NCBI GenBank assembly: GCA_033026295.1
Contig: CM065169.1
Span: 7,918,462-7,982,461, forward strand
Direction of reading: 5' to 3'
Source: Channa striata
Taxonomy: Eukaryota > Chordata > Actinopteri > Anabantiformes > Channidae
DNA: 64,000 nt
Positions 12,890 to 30,500 of this stretch are shown here, piece by piece (position 1 is the first letter of the stretch; every line of letters begins with the position of its first letter). Position numbers and translations under genes: made by a program. Under the pieces are notes generated by a model that did not search any database, was not told where the DNA came from, and saw only the letters and a program-made list of their open reading frames with translations.

Positions 12890-15080
12890 AATTCAATTAA
12901 AATCAATTCAACTTTATTTACACAGCACAAATTTACAAAAAAGTCATCTCAAGGCACTTTACATAATAAAGTCAAGACCATACAGACATTTAGAGAAAAC
13001 CCAACAAATCCCCCTTGAGCAGCTATAGGCAACAGAGAAGAGGAAAAACAGAGGAAACCTCCAGCAGCACCAGGCTCAGGGTGGGCCATGTCGGCCATCT
13101 GCCTTGACCGGTTGGGGCGAGTGGAAAGTGGAGAGAGAATAGGAAACATTGGGCAGGTTGGTAGGACCAGTAGCTGGGCACTGGAAGACACACAGCTCCA
13201 AAGCCAGGGACACCTGAAGACAGGGACAGAGAGAGGGAGACAGAGAGAGAGACGCACAACTACGGGAGAAAGAAGACACAGAGTTAATGTCATACAGTAG
13301 TGACATATAAATGTTGGGTGAGAGGAGGAAAGTGTCTCAGTGCATCAGGTGTTGGTCCCAGTCTGAACCTATGGCAGCAGGACTAAAACTAACTATAAGC
13401 TTTATCAAAGAGGAATGTTTTAAGGCTAGTCTTAAAAGTAGAGAGGGTGTCTGCTTCCTTAATCTTAACTGGGAGCTTGTCCCACAGGAGAGGAGCTTGA
13501 TGGCTAAAGGCTCTGCCTCCCTTTCTGGGAACCACAAGTAGGCCTGCATTCTGAGACTGAAGTGGTCTATTAGGATGATATGGTACTAGGAGATCATTTA
13601 GGTATGATGGAGCTTGAACCTTTTGGACTTTTATACGTAAGAAGAAGTAAATTCTATTCTAATGGGAAGCCAATGGAGAGAAGCTAATGAAGGTGAAATA
13701 TGATCTCTCTTACCAATCCCAGTCAGTAATCTTGCTGCAGCATATTGGATTAATTTGAAGGTTTTTTAGAGAGTTACTGGGGCAGCCTGAAAGTAGAGAA
13801 TTACAGTAGTCCAATCTAGAAGCAACAAATGCATAGACCAGTTTTTCAGCATCGCTTAGAGACAGGATGCTCCTAATTTTGGCAATGTTCCTGTGGTGGA
13901 AGAAGGCTGTTCTAGAGTTTTGTTTTATGTGTGAGGTAAATGACAAATCCTTTCAAAAATGACTCAGAGATTCCTTGCAGTACTACTGGGGAACAGACTT
14001 ATTCCATCTAAAGTAACGATACGGTTGGTCAACATGTTTCTACAATTTTTAGGCCCAAACATAATAACTTCAGTATCATCTGAGTTTAGAAGAAGGAAAT
14101 TATACTTCATCCAGTCCCTTATGTCTTTTAGACATGCTTGTATTTTGACTAATTGATTTGTTTCATCTGGTTTCATAGAAAGATATAACTGCGTTGTCAT
14201 CAGCGTAGCAGTGAAAATTTACAGAGTGTTTTCTTATAATGTTGCCAAGGGGAAACATATATAGAGTAAAGAGTATTGGTCCTAACACAGAGCCTTGTGG
14301 AACTCCATAACTAACTTTTCTCTGCGTGGAAGATTCATCATTTACATGAATAAATGGAATCTATCTAATAGATAAGATTTAAACCAATTTAGTGCAGTTC
14401 CTTTAATCCAAATTACATGTTTTACTCTGTAATAAAATGTTGTGCTCAATAGTGTCAAATGCAGGGGGGTTGTTTTTATTTTCCTCTATTAGTGATGAAT
14501 AATACGCGGTTCTGGCTTTACAAAGGGCTAATTTGTATAAGTAAAAACTATTTTTCCAGGCTAAGCGTGATTCTTGTGAATGACTGGAATGCCACCTCCT
14601 TTCTAGTTTTCGTGATGCCTGCTTTAAATTGCGAGTTTGTGAGCTACCCCGTGGAGATCGCCTGTTCAGATTTACTGCCCTCTTTTTCAGAGGGGCAAAA
14701 GTATTGAGTATTCAACGTAGTGATGCTGCATAATTATCATTCAGGTGAGCAACTTGTACAGGAGTACAGTTAATGAGGCTACTCTTAGTTATATCGGTAC
14801 ATGATAAAGTAAATGATAAAGGGATTGTTTCCTCAAATTTGTTCACAGCGTTTTCAGATAAGCACCTACTGAAGTGGAACTTTTTTCTAACTGCTGTATA
14901 ATACATTAGAGTAAATTCAAATGTTATTAGAAAATGGTCAGAGAGAATAGAATTATGAGGAAAAAGTGTTGAATGATCAGTTTCAATGCCGTATGTAAGG
15001 ACAAGGTCTAGGGTGTGACTAAAACAATGAGTTGGATCATTTAGATTTTGAGAGAAACCACGGTGGGGATGACTGTGTGT
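12890..15080 (-). mobile_element. L2-type LINE, 5-prime truncated, decayed
   Basis: This is one retrotransposon on the minus strand, read from about 15080 down to 12890. In order it shows: the end of the endonuclease region (14.92-15.08 kb); an inter-domain linker whose frame at 14906-14712 is still open for 64 codons; and a reverse transcriptase with the catalytic YADD box at about 14195-14205. After that come segments reading IRDWMKYNFLLLNSD (about 14110) and LDYCNSLLSGCPSNSLKNLQ (about 13800), then C-terminal sequence to about 13340 and a 3-prime UTR. A single inserted A after YADD breaks the frame, and other breaks follow. The 3-prime tail ends at the TTCAATT-type repeat near 12890. The same tail is seen at 16450 and 44815. 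Non-functional copy. Confidence 0.9.
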
Positions 15081-16449
15081 AACATGAAGGGGCAGAGAAG
15101 TCTTTGTCAGTCAGGTTTGTGAAGAAGTATGAAAAATGAACGAAACGAAGCATGCAAATTACTTTTTTTTGAAGGATCTATTATTATTATTTCAGCTCAT
15201 TTAATAAGTACTCTTACTGTCAACTGGGAAGTCATCAGCTTGAAATTATTATATCTCTTCCTTCGGCCAATTTCATGCTTGGCTTAAAAGGACGGAACTT
15301 TATTTGAAGTGACTGAGGATTTCTTGTCAGCCTATGATCAATTTCATGCTTTGTTTGACTAGATTGTCACATCATTCAGGCTGCATCATCACAACAATAC
15401 AAAGTAAGACCGGTTTGAAAAGTGATTTGTACAAGGGCCTCAAACATGTAAATTAACACTAAACATTTTCAATTAGCAGCTTTTTAAAATTCAGTTTACA
15501 CTCGTGGTCTAACCATTTAATCCAGATCAAATAGATCAAATCCAATACAACAGTTAAAATAATGCCTCTAGTTGTTGTAAAATGTGGCATCAGTGATTTG
15601 AGCTACAGTAGCTGCTGGTTCCTGGTCACACACAACTGGGAACAGCTGGTGACACAAATAGGGAATCCTCTATAGACCAGACCGTCTCGTTTGCGTCTCA
15701 TAAATTGTCTCATGACATCACTTGGGACCAGTTATCAGATTTCACCTCGCTCCCTTTGGAGCCTAAAAGGCTTTTTACTAAGGTCTCCGTGTTGGAATTG
15801 TACAGAAATTGGATCCCAATAAATGAATCAGGCTAAATGGTTTCTGCTACATTTTGACCAAATCCAAATGGGAGAGCATTTGGTCTTGGTTATCTTTTAC
15901 ACCAGCAAACACCACCATTGAGTCGCTGAATTAACATTGCAACTGATGTAAATCTTACATCAAACTGCTTGAGAATTGGGGGACGGTAATAAGGATTGGG
16001 CATTCATCAGCAAGGGGTCAAAATGTCAATCAATGACATGAATGAATGAAAGGAACATGATAGATTTTCTTGGAGCTGACAAACTTGAACGTGGTCCAAC
16101 ATCTTTTCTCCTCCCAACTGGGGCCTTCGTCTCAATGAAAGTGAAATGATGTTGTCTAACTCACGTTCACTGCTTCTTGTGGCCAATTTGGGTGACAGAC
16201 ACACTGAAAATTGGAATCTCTCTCAGCTTGGCCCTGTCATTTAATAGCGGTGGTGTTTCTTGCCTCTCTGTCAACTTACCCAAAACGAGTTGTAATGGGT
16301 CAGCAGGGGGGCACTGATAAACTTAGATTGCATTTTACTTTTGCGTGTGTGATCATCAGAGGAAGAAAAAAAGTCTTGTGACAGACCAGACACTGAGCCG
16401 CTCATCCGCTCGCTGATCATTGGCCAAATGTCAGTGAGCATATGGTTTT
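15081..16449. other. Intergenic, nothing recognised
   Basis: AT-rich sequence with no exon, RNA gene or identifiable repeat. Confidence 0.5.
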
Positions 16450-16572
16450 GGATTTGTTGGGTTTTCTCTACCTGTTTGTATAGTCTTGACTTTATTATGT
16501 AAAGTGCCCTGAGATGACCTTGTTGTAAATTGGCGCTATATAAATAAAGTTGAATTGAATTGAATTGAATAT
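16450..16572 (+). mobile_element. Solo L2-type 3-prime tail
   Basis: This block repeats the end of the 12.89-15.08 kb LINE in the opposite orientation. It has the segment beginning TTGTTGGGTTTTCTCTA, then TTTATTATGTAAAGTGCC, then GGCGCTATATAAATAAAG, and ends in three TTGAA/GAATT units at 16551-16570. No coding part is present. It is either a severely truncated LINE copy or a SINE that borrowed the tail. Confidence 0.85.
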
Positions 16573-17689
16573 GCTCAATCAACTGTAGTGTCCGTGAAAA
16601 AACACCAGACTCTTTATTTGCTGCACTGTTATTTGTTGACAACCTTTCTGAATACTGATCATGCACCATCCAGCCCCTGTCCAAAGATACAAGTCTTCCA
16701 ACCATAGTCCTGGGTGAGCCAATGGAATAGGAAACAGCGTGTTGTATCCAGGCAACAAGTTGGTTGCCAGGTGACAAATACAGAGGTCCTGAGACCAAAG
16801 ACTGCATGTAACAATTGCACATGAATAAGACAAGGCAGCACATCAGTCACCTCCTGCAACTCACACATTGCTTTGATTATCCTGCTTCGACTGTGTCACC
16901 ATTAGGCAAACAATACAAGTCTGTTTGCCGTCATATGAACAGTAAAGTCCCTTCTTCTTCTGTGGTGACAAATGCAATAAACTCTGCAAATAAGCAGATG
17001 AAGCGACAGTAAAACTCGATTACAGGAAGCTGAACCCCAAACCTTCTGCAAACCTTAATCAGCTTGCCTAATTGCTGCACGGAATCACGATGTACACAGC
17101 GATGGCTTATCGGAGAAGACATGTCCGCCAGCAAATATGAAAACAGCCATAAGTGTTAGGATTATCAAACGTATTTCTGCCAGAAAGATGGGCCTTTCAT
17201 GTGGCAGCCATGAGCCAAGATAATGATCATTTCCAAGGCGCTTTAGCTGACAAATCCACCGCCACCATTAAAAGCTTTCATTCTCCCCCGAAGCAGTGTG
17301 GGGCAACTGTATACTTTTACTTTGATTTAGATGCAGCTGTTTTATTGTGACACCTGTTTACTGAGGTCTGTTTAGCTCAAGTAAAAAAATAATTTGCAAG
17401 TAAAATATAAGATGGTTAACAGGATGCCAGTTTAGAGTTCCTGTGGTAGATAAAACATTTAAGCTTCAGTAATTCAGTAATTTTGTTTCAAACTGACTAA
17501 GGATCATACACGTAGCTGTAATGTGAAAAGTGAACTGGTATTTTCACCTAAATTAACTTGTTGTGTATATTTTTGTGGCCCACAAACTACTTCATCAACC
17601 CTGCCTTCAGAAGCACGAGGTTGAAAGGCCAAATGCAAAATGACGACTGGACTTAACATCCATCTCTCACCTTTTCTGCAGAATCACGA
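16573..17689. other. Intergenic, nothing recognised
   Basis: No exon or RNA gene recognised. Open frames overlapping this stretch, including a 190-codon minus-strand frame that runs through the L2 tail, are judged chance. Confidence 0.5.
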
Positions 17690-17985
17690 AGGGATGAAGC
17701 CTATCCCAGCTGTAATTGGGTAAGAGCTGGGGGGCACCCTGGACACGTCTCCAGTTTATCACACAGAGACAGACAACCATTCACACTCAGATTAATGCCT
17801 ACAGGCAATTTAAAGTCACCAATTACCCTAACATGCATGTTTCTGGCCTGTGGGAAGAAACCCATGCAAGCAAGGGGAGAACATGCAAACTCCTCACAGA
17901 AAGTCTGCAGCTGGCTGGGGATAGGAACTGGGGACCTTCTATCTGTAAGGCGGCAGCCTGAAGCACTCCACCACTGTGCCACCCA
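17690..17985 (+). repeat. Common teleost dispersed repeat
   Basis: The block starts with AAGCCTATCCCAGCTGTAAT. It continues through segments about a boxed-in comparison of measured sites: ACACCCTGG-like, CACACAGAGACAGACAACCA, TTTAAAGTCACCAATTA, GGGGAGAACATGCAAACTCC, and it ends near CCACCACTGTGCCACCCA. I recognise this string as a very abundant dispersed repeat of fish genomes, likely the 3-prime end of an LINE or a derived short element. The class is recalled with uncertainty. No target duplication was identified. Confidence 0.7.
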
Positions 17986-18817
17986 CAGATCTGTAAAAGG
18001 CAGGATAATTTCTGAAAAGGTTTTATAGTAATATCTATGACAGTAGTATATGACTGTACTGTGCAGTTATCTGTTCAGTCAAATAAATAGCACTCATGCC
18101 AAAGCGCAATTTGCAACAACAGCTTCAATTTATTCCATTGCCCCGTCATTATCTTACTTATTTTATCTGTTTTTATTGAAGTATACATTTGTTAAATATT
18201 GTTGTCTTCCAAGGGGCAAATTCAATCACGGTTCTTTTTAAACTTACAGTAGAACACTTATCTACTGTATTGTAGCCTTTCGTTTTGTTGTTCAAAACTT
18301 TATCTAAAGTTATTGTCCTTGTATGAAATAGCTTGTGTGCCATCTAGTGTACGAAAAAATCCACTGCAATTCTTGTCCAGTCTGCTTTTCACAAATGCAA
18401 TGTTTTCAAAGTTTTACCTGAGTCGCCTTTAATCATATTTCAGATGCAGTTAAACAAATAAACACAAAAACCATTTCTTCCATGGAAAACATAACAATGA
18501 AGTTGCATTTGAAACTCAGCAGTGCTTTATTTTAATCCAATGTGCTTCAAAAACATAGGCACATCTAGGATGGTTTGGAATTTGATTTGAAGGCAATCAT
18601 TTGTATCGTAAATCAAACTAACAACTGCAGAGTTAATACATGCTGAAATCTATAAATCTATGCTTTAAACTGTACTTTTGTTAGCATATGCTCCCATTTT
18701 ATTGGTAATGTAAAAACAGACACTCAGGTGTAATGCTGTTCTCATTCCTATTACAGTGCTCTCAGTGATTTGTTTCATTTGTAGTCCAAGTTATCCGTTT
18801 ATTTTAGCAGGCAGCAC
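17986..18817. other. Downstream flank of phax, probable 3-prime UTR at right end
   Basis: This is AT-rich sequence beyond the phax stop. On the minus strand, AATAAA hexamers (seen as TTTATT on the plus strand) lie near 18798, 18697 and 18524. The middle or left one is the likelier poly(A) signal, because the first is only about 20 bases past the stop. Nothing else was recognised. Confidence 0.45.
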
Positions 18818-20047
18818 TCAGAAGACTTCCAGGTCTGTAGAGTTGTAGACCACGGCTGTCTCCTCTGTGCCTACAGCAGCTTCCTCCTGATGCTCCTCTT
18901 CCTCCTCCGCAGGCTCCTCCAATGATTCCAAAGCCTCATTTGTATCACTAGCAAAAGTCTCCCTCGAGACATCGTCATGCTCCTGCAAGTTCAGTGTGCC
19001 GATAGCCTGTTTCATCTTCTTGGCCACCATGTACCGCCTCCTCTTCTGAGCTGCTTTCTTGCTTTTATTCTCATTCTGGTGTTCCTCAAAGAATATCTGT
19101 CTGATCTGGGCCTTGCTGATGCTGGGTGTGTTCTTCAGCAGGTTGAGATACACGCCACCTGGTGTTCGCCGCCTGCTGCCATCCATGGTGTACACTCCTC
19201 CATTTTCTTCCAGGGTGGCAGTCTCTCCAAGCAGTTCTATGGCTTTTTTAGCTCCAACAGCTTTAACAACACGAACTATCAGGTCTTTTTTAGGCTCTTG
19301 CAGCCTGTATGCTATCTCATCTGCCACTTTATCCTCGGGATCATCCTCTGTGATCTCATACCGACCCTTGATGTCCATCTCAGATCTTGGCCCCAGTCTT
19401 TCCTTAGCTGGCCTCTTCCTCTTTGCATCGCCTCCTGCTCTCTCGTCCGACCCCCGATCCTTCATGTACTCCTCCAGCTGGGCATCCAGCATCTTCACTT
19501 CGCCTCCATCCTTCGACTGCCTCTCCAGCTCCCTCTCCTTCTCCATTATCTTACGGGCCAAGACAAAGTTATAAGTCTCTACGTTTCTGCTAGACATGCT
19601 AACTTCACCCTCCATGCCAAATATGCCCAGCTCTGCAGTTATGGCATCCTGGCACTGTTCCTGGACCACGGAGCCCCAAATGTTGTTCACCTTCCGGCCT
19701 CCCAGTGCGCTGGAAGTGGGCGGACGTGTCAGCTCTGGCCGAGCATTGCCGGCGGGCGGCTGGGGAACGTTGGACACTTTTTGACGCTTTCGGCGCCACA
19801 CAGCCGCCTCCTCGTCCGACGAATCCGGGTCACTACCGCTGGACTCCACCGTCCTACCGGTGCTGCGGTAGGCGGCGGCAGGAGGCTGGGCAGCGGCTCT
19901 ACTCGGGAACGACTGACCGCTGCAAGTTGGAGGAACCTGGGGTCCTGCTTGAGCTGCACCTGTGGTTCGCATCTCAGTATCCGAGCTGGAACCCGAGATC
20001 TCTCCATCTTCCAGATCACCGTCCATCAGGTCTCCGCCATCCGCCAT
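18818..20047 (-). CDS. phax: PHAX, phosphorylated adapter for RNA export (single exon)
   Basis: PHAX bridges the cap-binding complex and the exportin CRM1 to carry U snRNA precursors out of the nucleus. The frame gives 409 aa without any intron; the human protein is about 394 aa. Features in order: an acidic start (MADGGDLMDGDLEDGEI); a basic patch WRRKRQK near residue 85; the segment RKVNNIWGSVVQEQ; a second basic signal KRKRPAKERLG near residue 212; the conserved RNA-binding region (about 235-320) with EPKKDLI and GSRRRTPGG; then RETFASDTNEAL and an acidic tail ending LEVF. I start at 20047 because that ATG has a strong context (GAAATGG) and begins like the family. The open frame extends 18 codons further upstream without similarity. 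Human PHAX is, as I recall, split into several exons and lies on another chromosome (5q), so this may be a functional retrogene. No frame break is seen. Confidence 0.93.
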   Translation of the reverse strand: MADGGDLMDGDLEDGEISGSSSDTEMRTTGAAQAGPQVPPTCSGQSFPSRAAAQPPAAAYRSTGRTVESSGSDPDSSDEEAAVWRRKRQKVSNVPQPPAGNARPELTRPPTSSALGGRKVNNIWGSVVQEQCQDAITAELGIFGMEGEVSMSSRNVETYNFVLARKIMEKERELERQSKDGGEVKMLDAQLEEYMKDRGSDERAGGDAKRKRPAKERLGPRSEMDIKGRYEITEDDPEDKVADEIAYRLQEPKKDLIVRVVKAVGAKKAIELLGETATLEENGGVYTMDGSRRRTPGGVYLNLLKNTPSISKAQIRQIFFEEHQNENKSKKAAQKRRRYMVAKKMKQAIGTLNLQEHDDVSRETFASDTNEALESLEEPAEEEEEHQEEAAVGTEETAVVYNSTDLEVF

Positions 20048-20924
20048 TTCTTTTCTACGGGCCACATAAGAGATAATGACCGTTAGCTGCTGTTTTAACA
20101 TCGGCTAAAGTTAAAGCTGGGGCCACTGGCGTTACTTGTCTATGAAAGCTAACTCTGCAACATTAACGTTAGCAGCTAACGATACCACAGAACTTTGAAT
20201 AGAACCTGGCAATAAAACAAACAAATCGGAGAAAAAGGAGAAACGGCGCCACATTTCTGACACAGCAACACGTTCTTTGCTTTGTATAAACAAACACTTG
20301 AGTTCTACTTGGACTTCCCACTTACTGTAAACTGCTGCAGTGAGGCTGACAATGGACAAACTTGAGGAAACCTCGGAAGAAAATTCGCGCTAGGCTAAAG
20401 CCAAACTTCCGCTTTCCAGCCGCGAGACTCTTTCAAAACAAAACGTGTCTATTGGGCGTTAAAAATCGTTTATTTCTTTAGATAAAACTGATCACACAGT
20501 AAACACATTTTTATAGTAAAAAAAACGTGGTCTTAAATACTCTACTGAACAATGACTAATTTAATAACTAATTCAATCATAGAAATATAGAATATTTACC
20601 AAATCACCATATTAGTAAAAAATATTTACATTTGTTTATACGGTCGTGTCGTATCGTCTTATTGTAAATAGCTTTATCGTGTAATATAGTATTATTGTAT
20701 TGTGTTATTGTTTAGTAAAAATAGTATTTTAGAATTTTTTTAACCTAAGAACTAGTTAATATTTCAAATTTACAGTTTTTCTAAAATAATTTTTAAGTTA
20801 GCTTTGTTTTTATCGTCTCATTGAGACTCTTACTCTTTTAATAAACCTCGCTCGTCATTTCCGGATATTGCGTACAGGTTCCGTCATTAAAAACGACGCT
20901 TACGCAACGTAACAGATAAACAAT
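20048..20924. promoter_or_regulatory. Divergent phax / pmpcb promoter region
   Basis: This 877-bp spacer separates the two start codons, which point away from each other. On the phax side there is an ETS-like CTTCCGCTTTCC near 20406 and an inverted CCAAT box (ATTGG, 20451-20455). On the pmpcb side an ETS-type TTTCCGGAT lies at 20858-20866, about 60 bases before the pmpcb ATG. The middle (20.46-20.82 kb) is AT-rich. A donor-like ACAGTAAGTG on the minus strand near 20325 could mark a non-coding phax 5-prime exon, which I cannot confirm. No TATA box is evident at either end. Confidence 0.5.
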
Positions 20925-27398
<6,474 letters not shown>

Positions 27399-27481
27399 TG
27401 ATGGCTTACCTTTACCTGTACAGCATATACACAGAAACAATATTTAACTCTTGCGTGTAGTATTTTTTCCCCTTTTGATTT

Positions 27482-27497
27482 TTTATTATAAAATAAA
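27482..27497. terminator. Interlocked poly(A) signals of pmpcb and dnajc2
   Basis: AATAAA on the plus strand (27492-27497) lies 94 bases after the pmpcb stop. On the minus strand, AATAAA (TTTATT at 27482-27487) lies 66 bases after the dnajc2 stop. The two signals sit 4 bases apart in a near-palindromic stretch. Cleavage 15-25 bases beyond each would make the two convergent mRNAs overlap by roughly 50 bases at their 3-prime ends. Confidence 0.75.
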
Positions 27498-27553
27498 AGA
27501 CCAACACAATAATGTTAAAATAACACAGATACTATTGTCTCTTGTGGTTCTTG

Positions 27554-30500
27554 TCATTTTTTACTTTTGGCTGCCACCTGTTCCTGAGCAGCTTTCTTGG
27601 CTTTAACCATCTCAACCAGTTCCTGTCAAAGAAAGACAGAAGTACATTAGAAGAGAGAGCTCATTCTAACTTGTAACTATAAACCTTATGGAATGTTATA
27701 GAGCTGTTGTATTAGACTGTAACTAGTAATTAAAGCAATTATTCAGCATGCTCATAACCTCACCTTGTACCTCTTCATACAGTCTTTTTTGCTTCTTCCG
27801 GGTACAGCAGCAGCAATCTTCTCCCAGCGTTCCGGTGTGCTCACTGGGTAGGTCTTCAGAGCTTGTTCCAGAAGCTTCTGTTCTTCTGTGGTCCAGGGAG
27901 CAGCATTACCATCACTGCCCGAGGCTGAGGGAAGACGCACGGAACATTTAACACTTCCCAAAAGCTGGCACACACTACATTAAAAGGTTCTGTGAATATT
28001 TCCCACATGTTTAACGCCAGAGCTTTGAGCTTTTTCCACTGTACAAAAGACAACACACACACACACACACACACCACTAGGGAAACGGTTTTTGACTTGG
28101 TACGTGAAGTGTGCACTCACCATCGAATCTCTCGGAGGGCACGGCGTTGTCAATGGTGGGCGGCACTGAACTGTGCTCCTTCTTGAACTTCTCAAAGGCT
28201 TTTTTGTTGATCTCATCTTTCTGTAGTGGATCTGAGGAGACAACATTAAACGCACTCAAAATGTTTGTGTCTTAGCATGGTACTGAAACCTTTCGTACTT
28301 TAAATACATTTTACAGCATGTAGTTTGCATGTACATAATACAGTACTTTTTTTCAGGCAAGTACTTCTCCCACCTCTGTATTTCACATCCAGTGCCAGTG
28401 TATTAAAGTCAATCCAAAAATCTTTTTTTTTTTAATAGAATAAACAGAGCAGTAATGGAAAACCCCACTGATATGTAAATGTAGCCTTCCTATCTAGGCT
28501 CACCTAGTCTTTGTAGGTTCTTGGCTTTGTTGATGACGTCTTTGGCCGTCCTCTTCATGCCACTGGTGGAGTGCAAGTTCATGTAGTTGGCAATAACTTC
28601 CCATCTGGAGGAGAGTATATATATAAAAATGTATCCCTCAGTGGCATAAATACATTTTCAATCGACTGCAAAAAAGGAACCTCTATACTTGATACTAATT
28701 TGCTGCACATTTTTAAATGCACAATAAAAAGGTAATAGTAATAAAAGTGCTTGGTATTTCTTTAAAAAAAAAAAAAAAAGGGTCCTTTGAACAAAACGAA
28801 GGAATAACAAAACTCAAACATAAATCTAGAACATTCACAATGCAATTCGTGATCAAGACCAAGATTTCTAAAATCTGCAATAACAACTAAGGGCCTGGAA
28901 CAGCCCAACAGTGAGTCAGGGAACTACTTCTGCTAAGAATGGAATCACTGACTAACTTTATTAAAATCACAAAGGTTTCAGGCTCTAGTAATTTTTTCTG
29001 TAGTGGGACCCATTATGCAGCATTCCCTTAGTCTCTTCTGCGCATAACCAACTGCTCCAACTCTTATCGCCTACCTGGCATTGGTTCCAGCAGGGAACAG
29101 GTTGACGGCTTTGATGAGCAGCTGGAGGTCTTCCTCGTTCCAGCCCTTCCCCCCTGCTCCCCCTCCTCCGCAGGCTTGCTCGGCACTACGAGCCGCCTGC
29201 CTCGCCTGCACCTCAGCCTCCCTCTCCCTCTGCAGCTGGGCGTTCACCTCCTGCACCTGAGAAATACAGCACACCACATTTGTCCACCTGTGATGAATAT
29301 GTACACCTGTATAAAAACAAAATGAAATGCAGATGTTTTCTTTTTTACCTGCGTCTCCACGGCTGCCTTACAGTCTTCTTTTGAGCCTGAGGCCAGGACT
29401 TCATTCAAGCACTGCAGACTGTAAAGAATCATAAAAACTTATCACCTTCTCAGGTCTAAGGATAAGATAATCAGAACTAAGATTACCTTTGACATTTTGG
29501 GGCCTGATTCACACAAATGTGGAGTAATTGTGTCACATTAAAACTCATCTAAGCAATGATTTTCTACTTGACTGCACCTTGTCAGCTCCAGCCGATCGCA
29601 GAGCTTCTCCACCTCCTCCATCATTTTCACACAGTCAGCTTCATTGTCAGCAAAGTAATTCCAGTTCTAAGAGTGAGCAAATGCACAGAGAGAAAAACAC
29701 ATTAATTAAAGAAGATCTAAGATCTTACTCAAGTATCTTCACACCACTCCATGCAGATATACCTTGCAGGTCGTCCTGAGTTTCTGCCTCTCCTTCTTGA
29801 TGGCCTTCTTCTGGATCTCCTTCTCTTTCTTTGCCTGCTGCGCTGCCTGCTTGGCTTCCTCTTCCTCCTTCTCCTTTGCCAAACGAGCTGCCTCCAGCTC
29901 GGCCTGCCGGGCCTGTCGAACACACAGGAAACTCACTGATCTTTTGCTGATTTTGTCTAAAACTCGAAACTAAACCCTAATTACAACAGAATCCTTGAAC
30001 TATATGAACTTGGCATCAGTTACTGAAACTGCCCACCAGTGTTACATTTGGAGCATCATAAACAAGACTTACTCGCTCCTTCTCTTCTTGTTCTCTCTTC
30101 TTAGCTTCAGCTTTCGCTTTCTTCTCAGATTCCTTTCTGGCTTTTTCTTCTTCTTTAAATTTCTTTATTCTAGGGTCACAACTGTAGGCAGTATCTGCAG
30201 CAAAGCAACAGAAATGATTAACAAGGCTCATTTTCAGCACTGATTTCCTAAGATTTCTGCTCTGTGCACCAGCACCAGATCAACAGGGGCTGTGAGAATT
30301 TAGAATTTATATTAGTGTTGCCTTATTTGTGTAAATAAGTCAAAACATGACAACAAGCCTCATGTCTGACCATGTAGCTATGTCATTTGTATGTGCCAAA
30401 TACAGTGTCTTAGAAATTACATTGCTATAGTAACCCACCTCAACTGTACTACAGGCAACATGGTGGGACATAATTCGGACTGAATTCGACACTGATCCCC

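Noticed and set aside
16271..16843. A 190-codon minus-strand open frame
   Set aside because: It runs through the L2 tail and unrelated flank, contains no domain and has repeat-driven composition.
18977..20086. A 369-codon plus-strand open frame
   Set aside because: It lies wholly antisense to the phax coding sequence and shows no family similarity. It is open because of the codon bias of phax on the other strand.
20048..20101. Upstream ATG that would extend phax by 18 residues
   Set aside because: The extra residues (MLKQQLTVIISYVARRKE) have no counterpart in PHAX, and the downstream ATG has a stronger context and begins with the family-like acidic segment.
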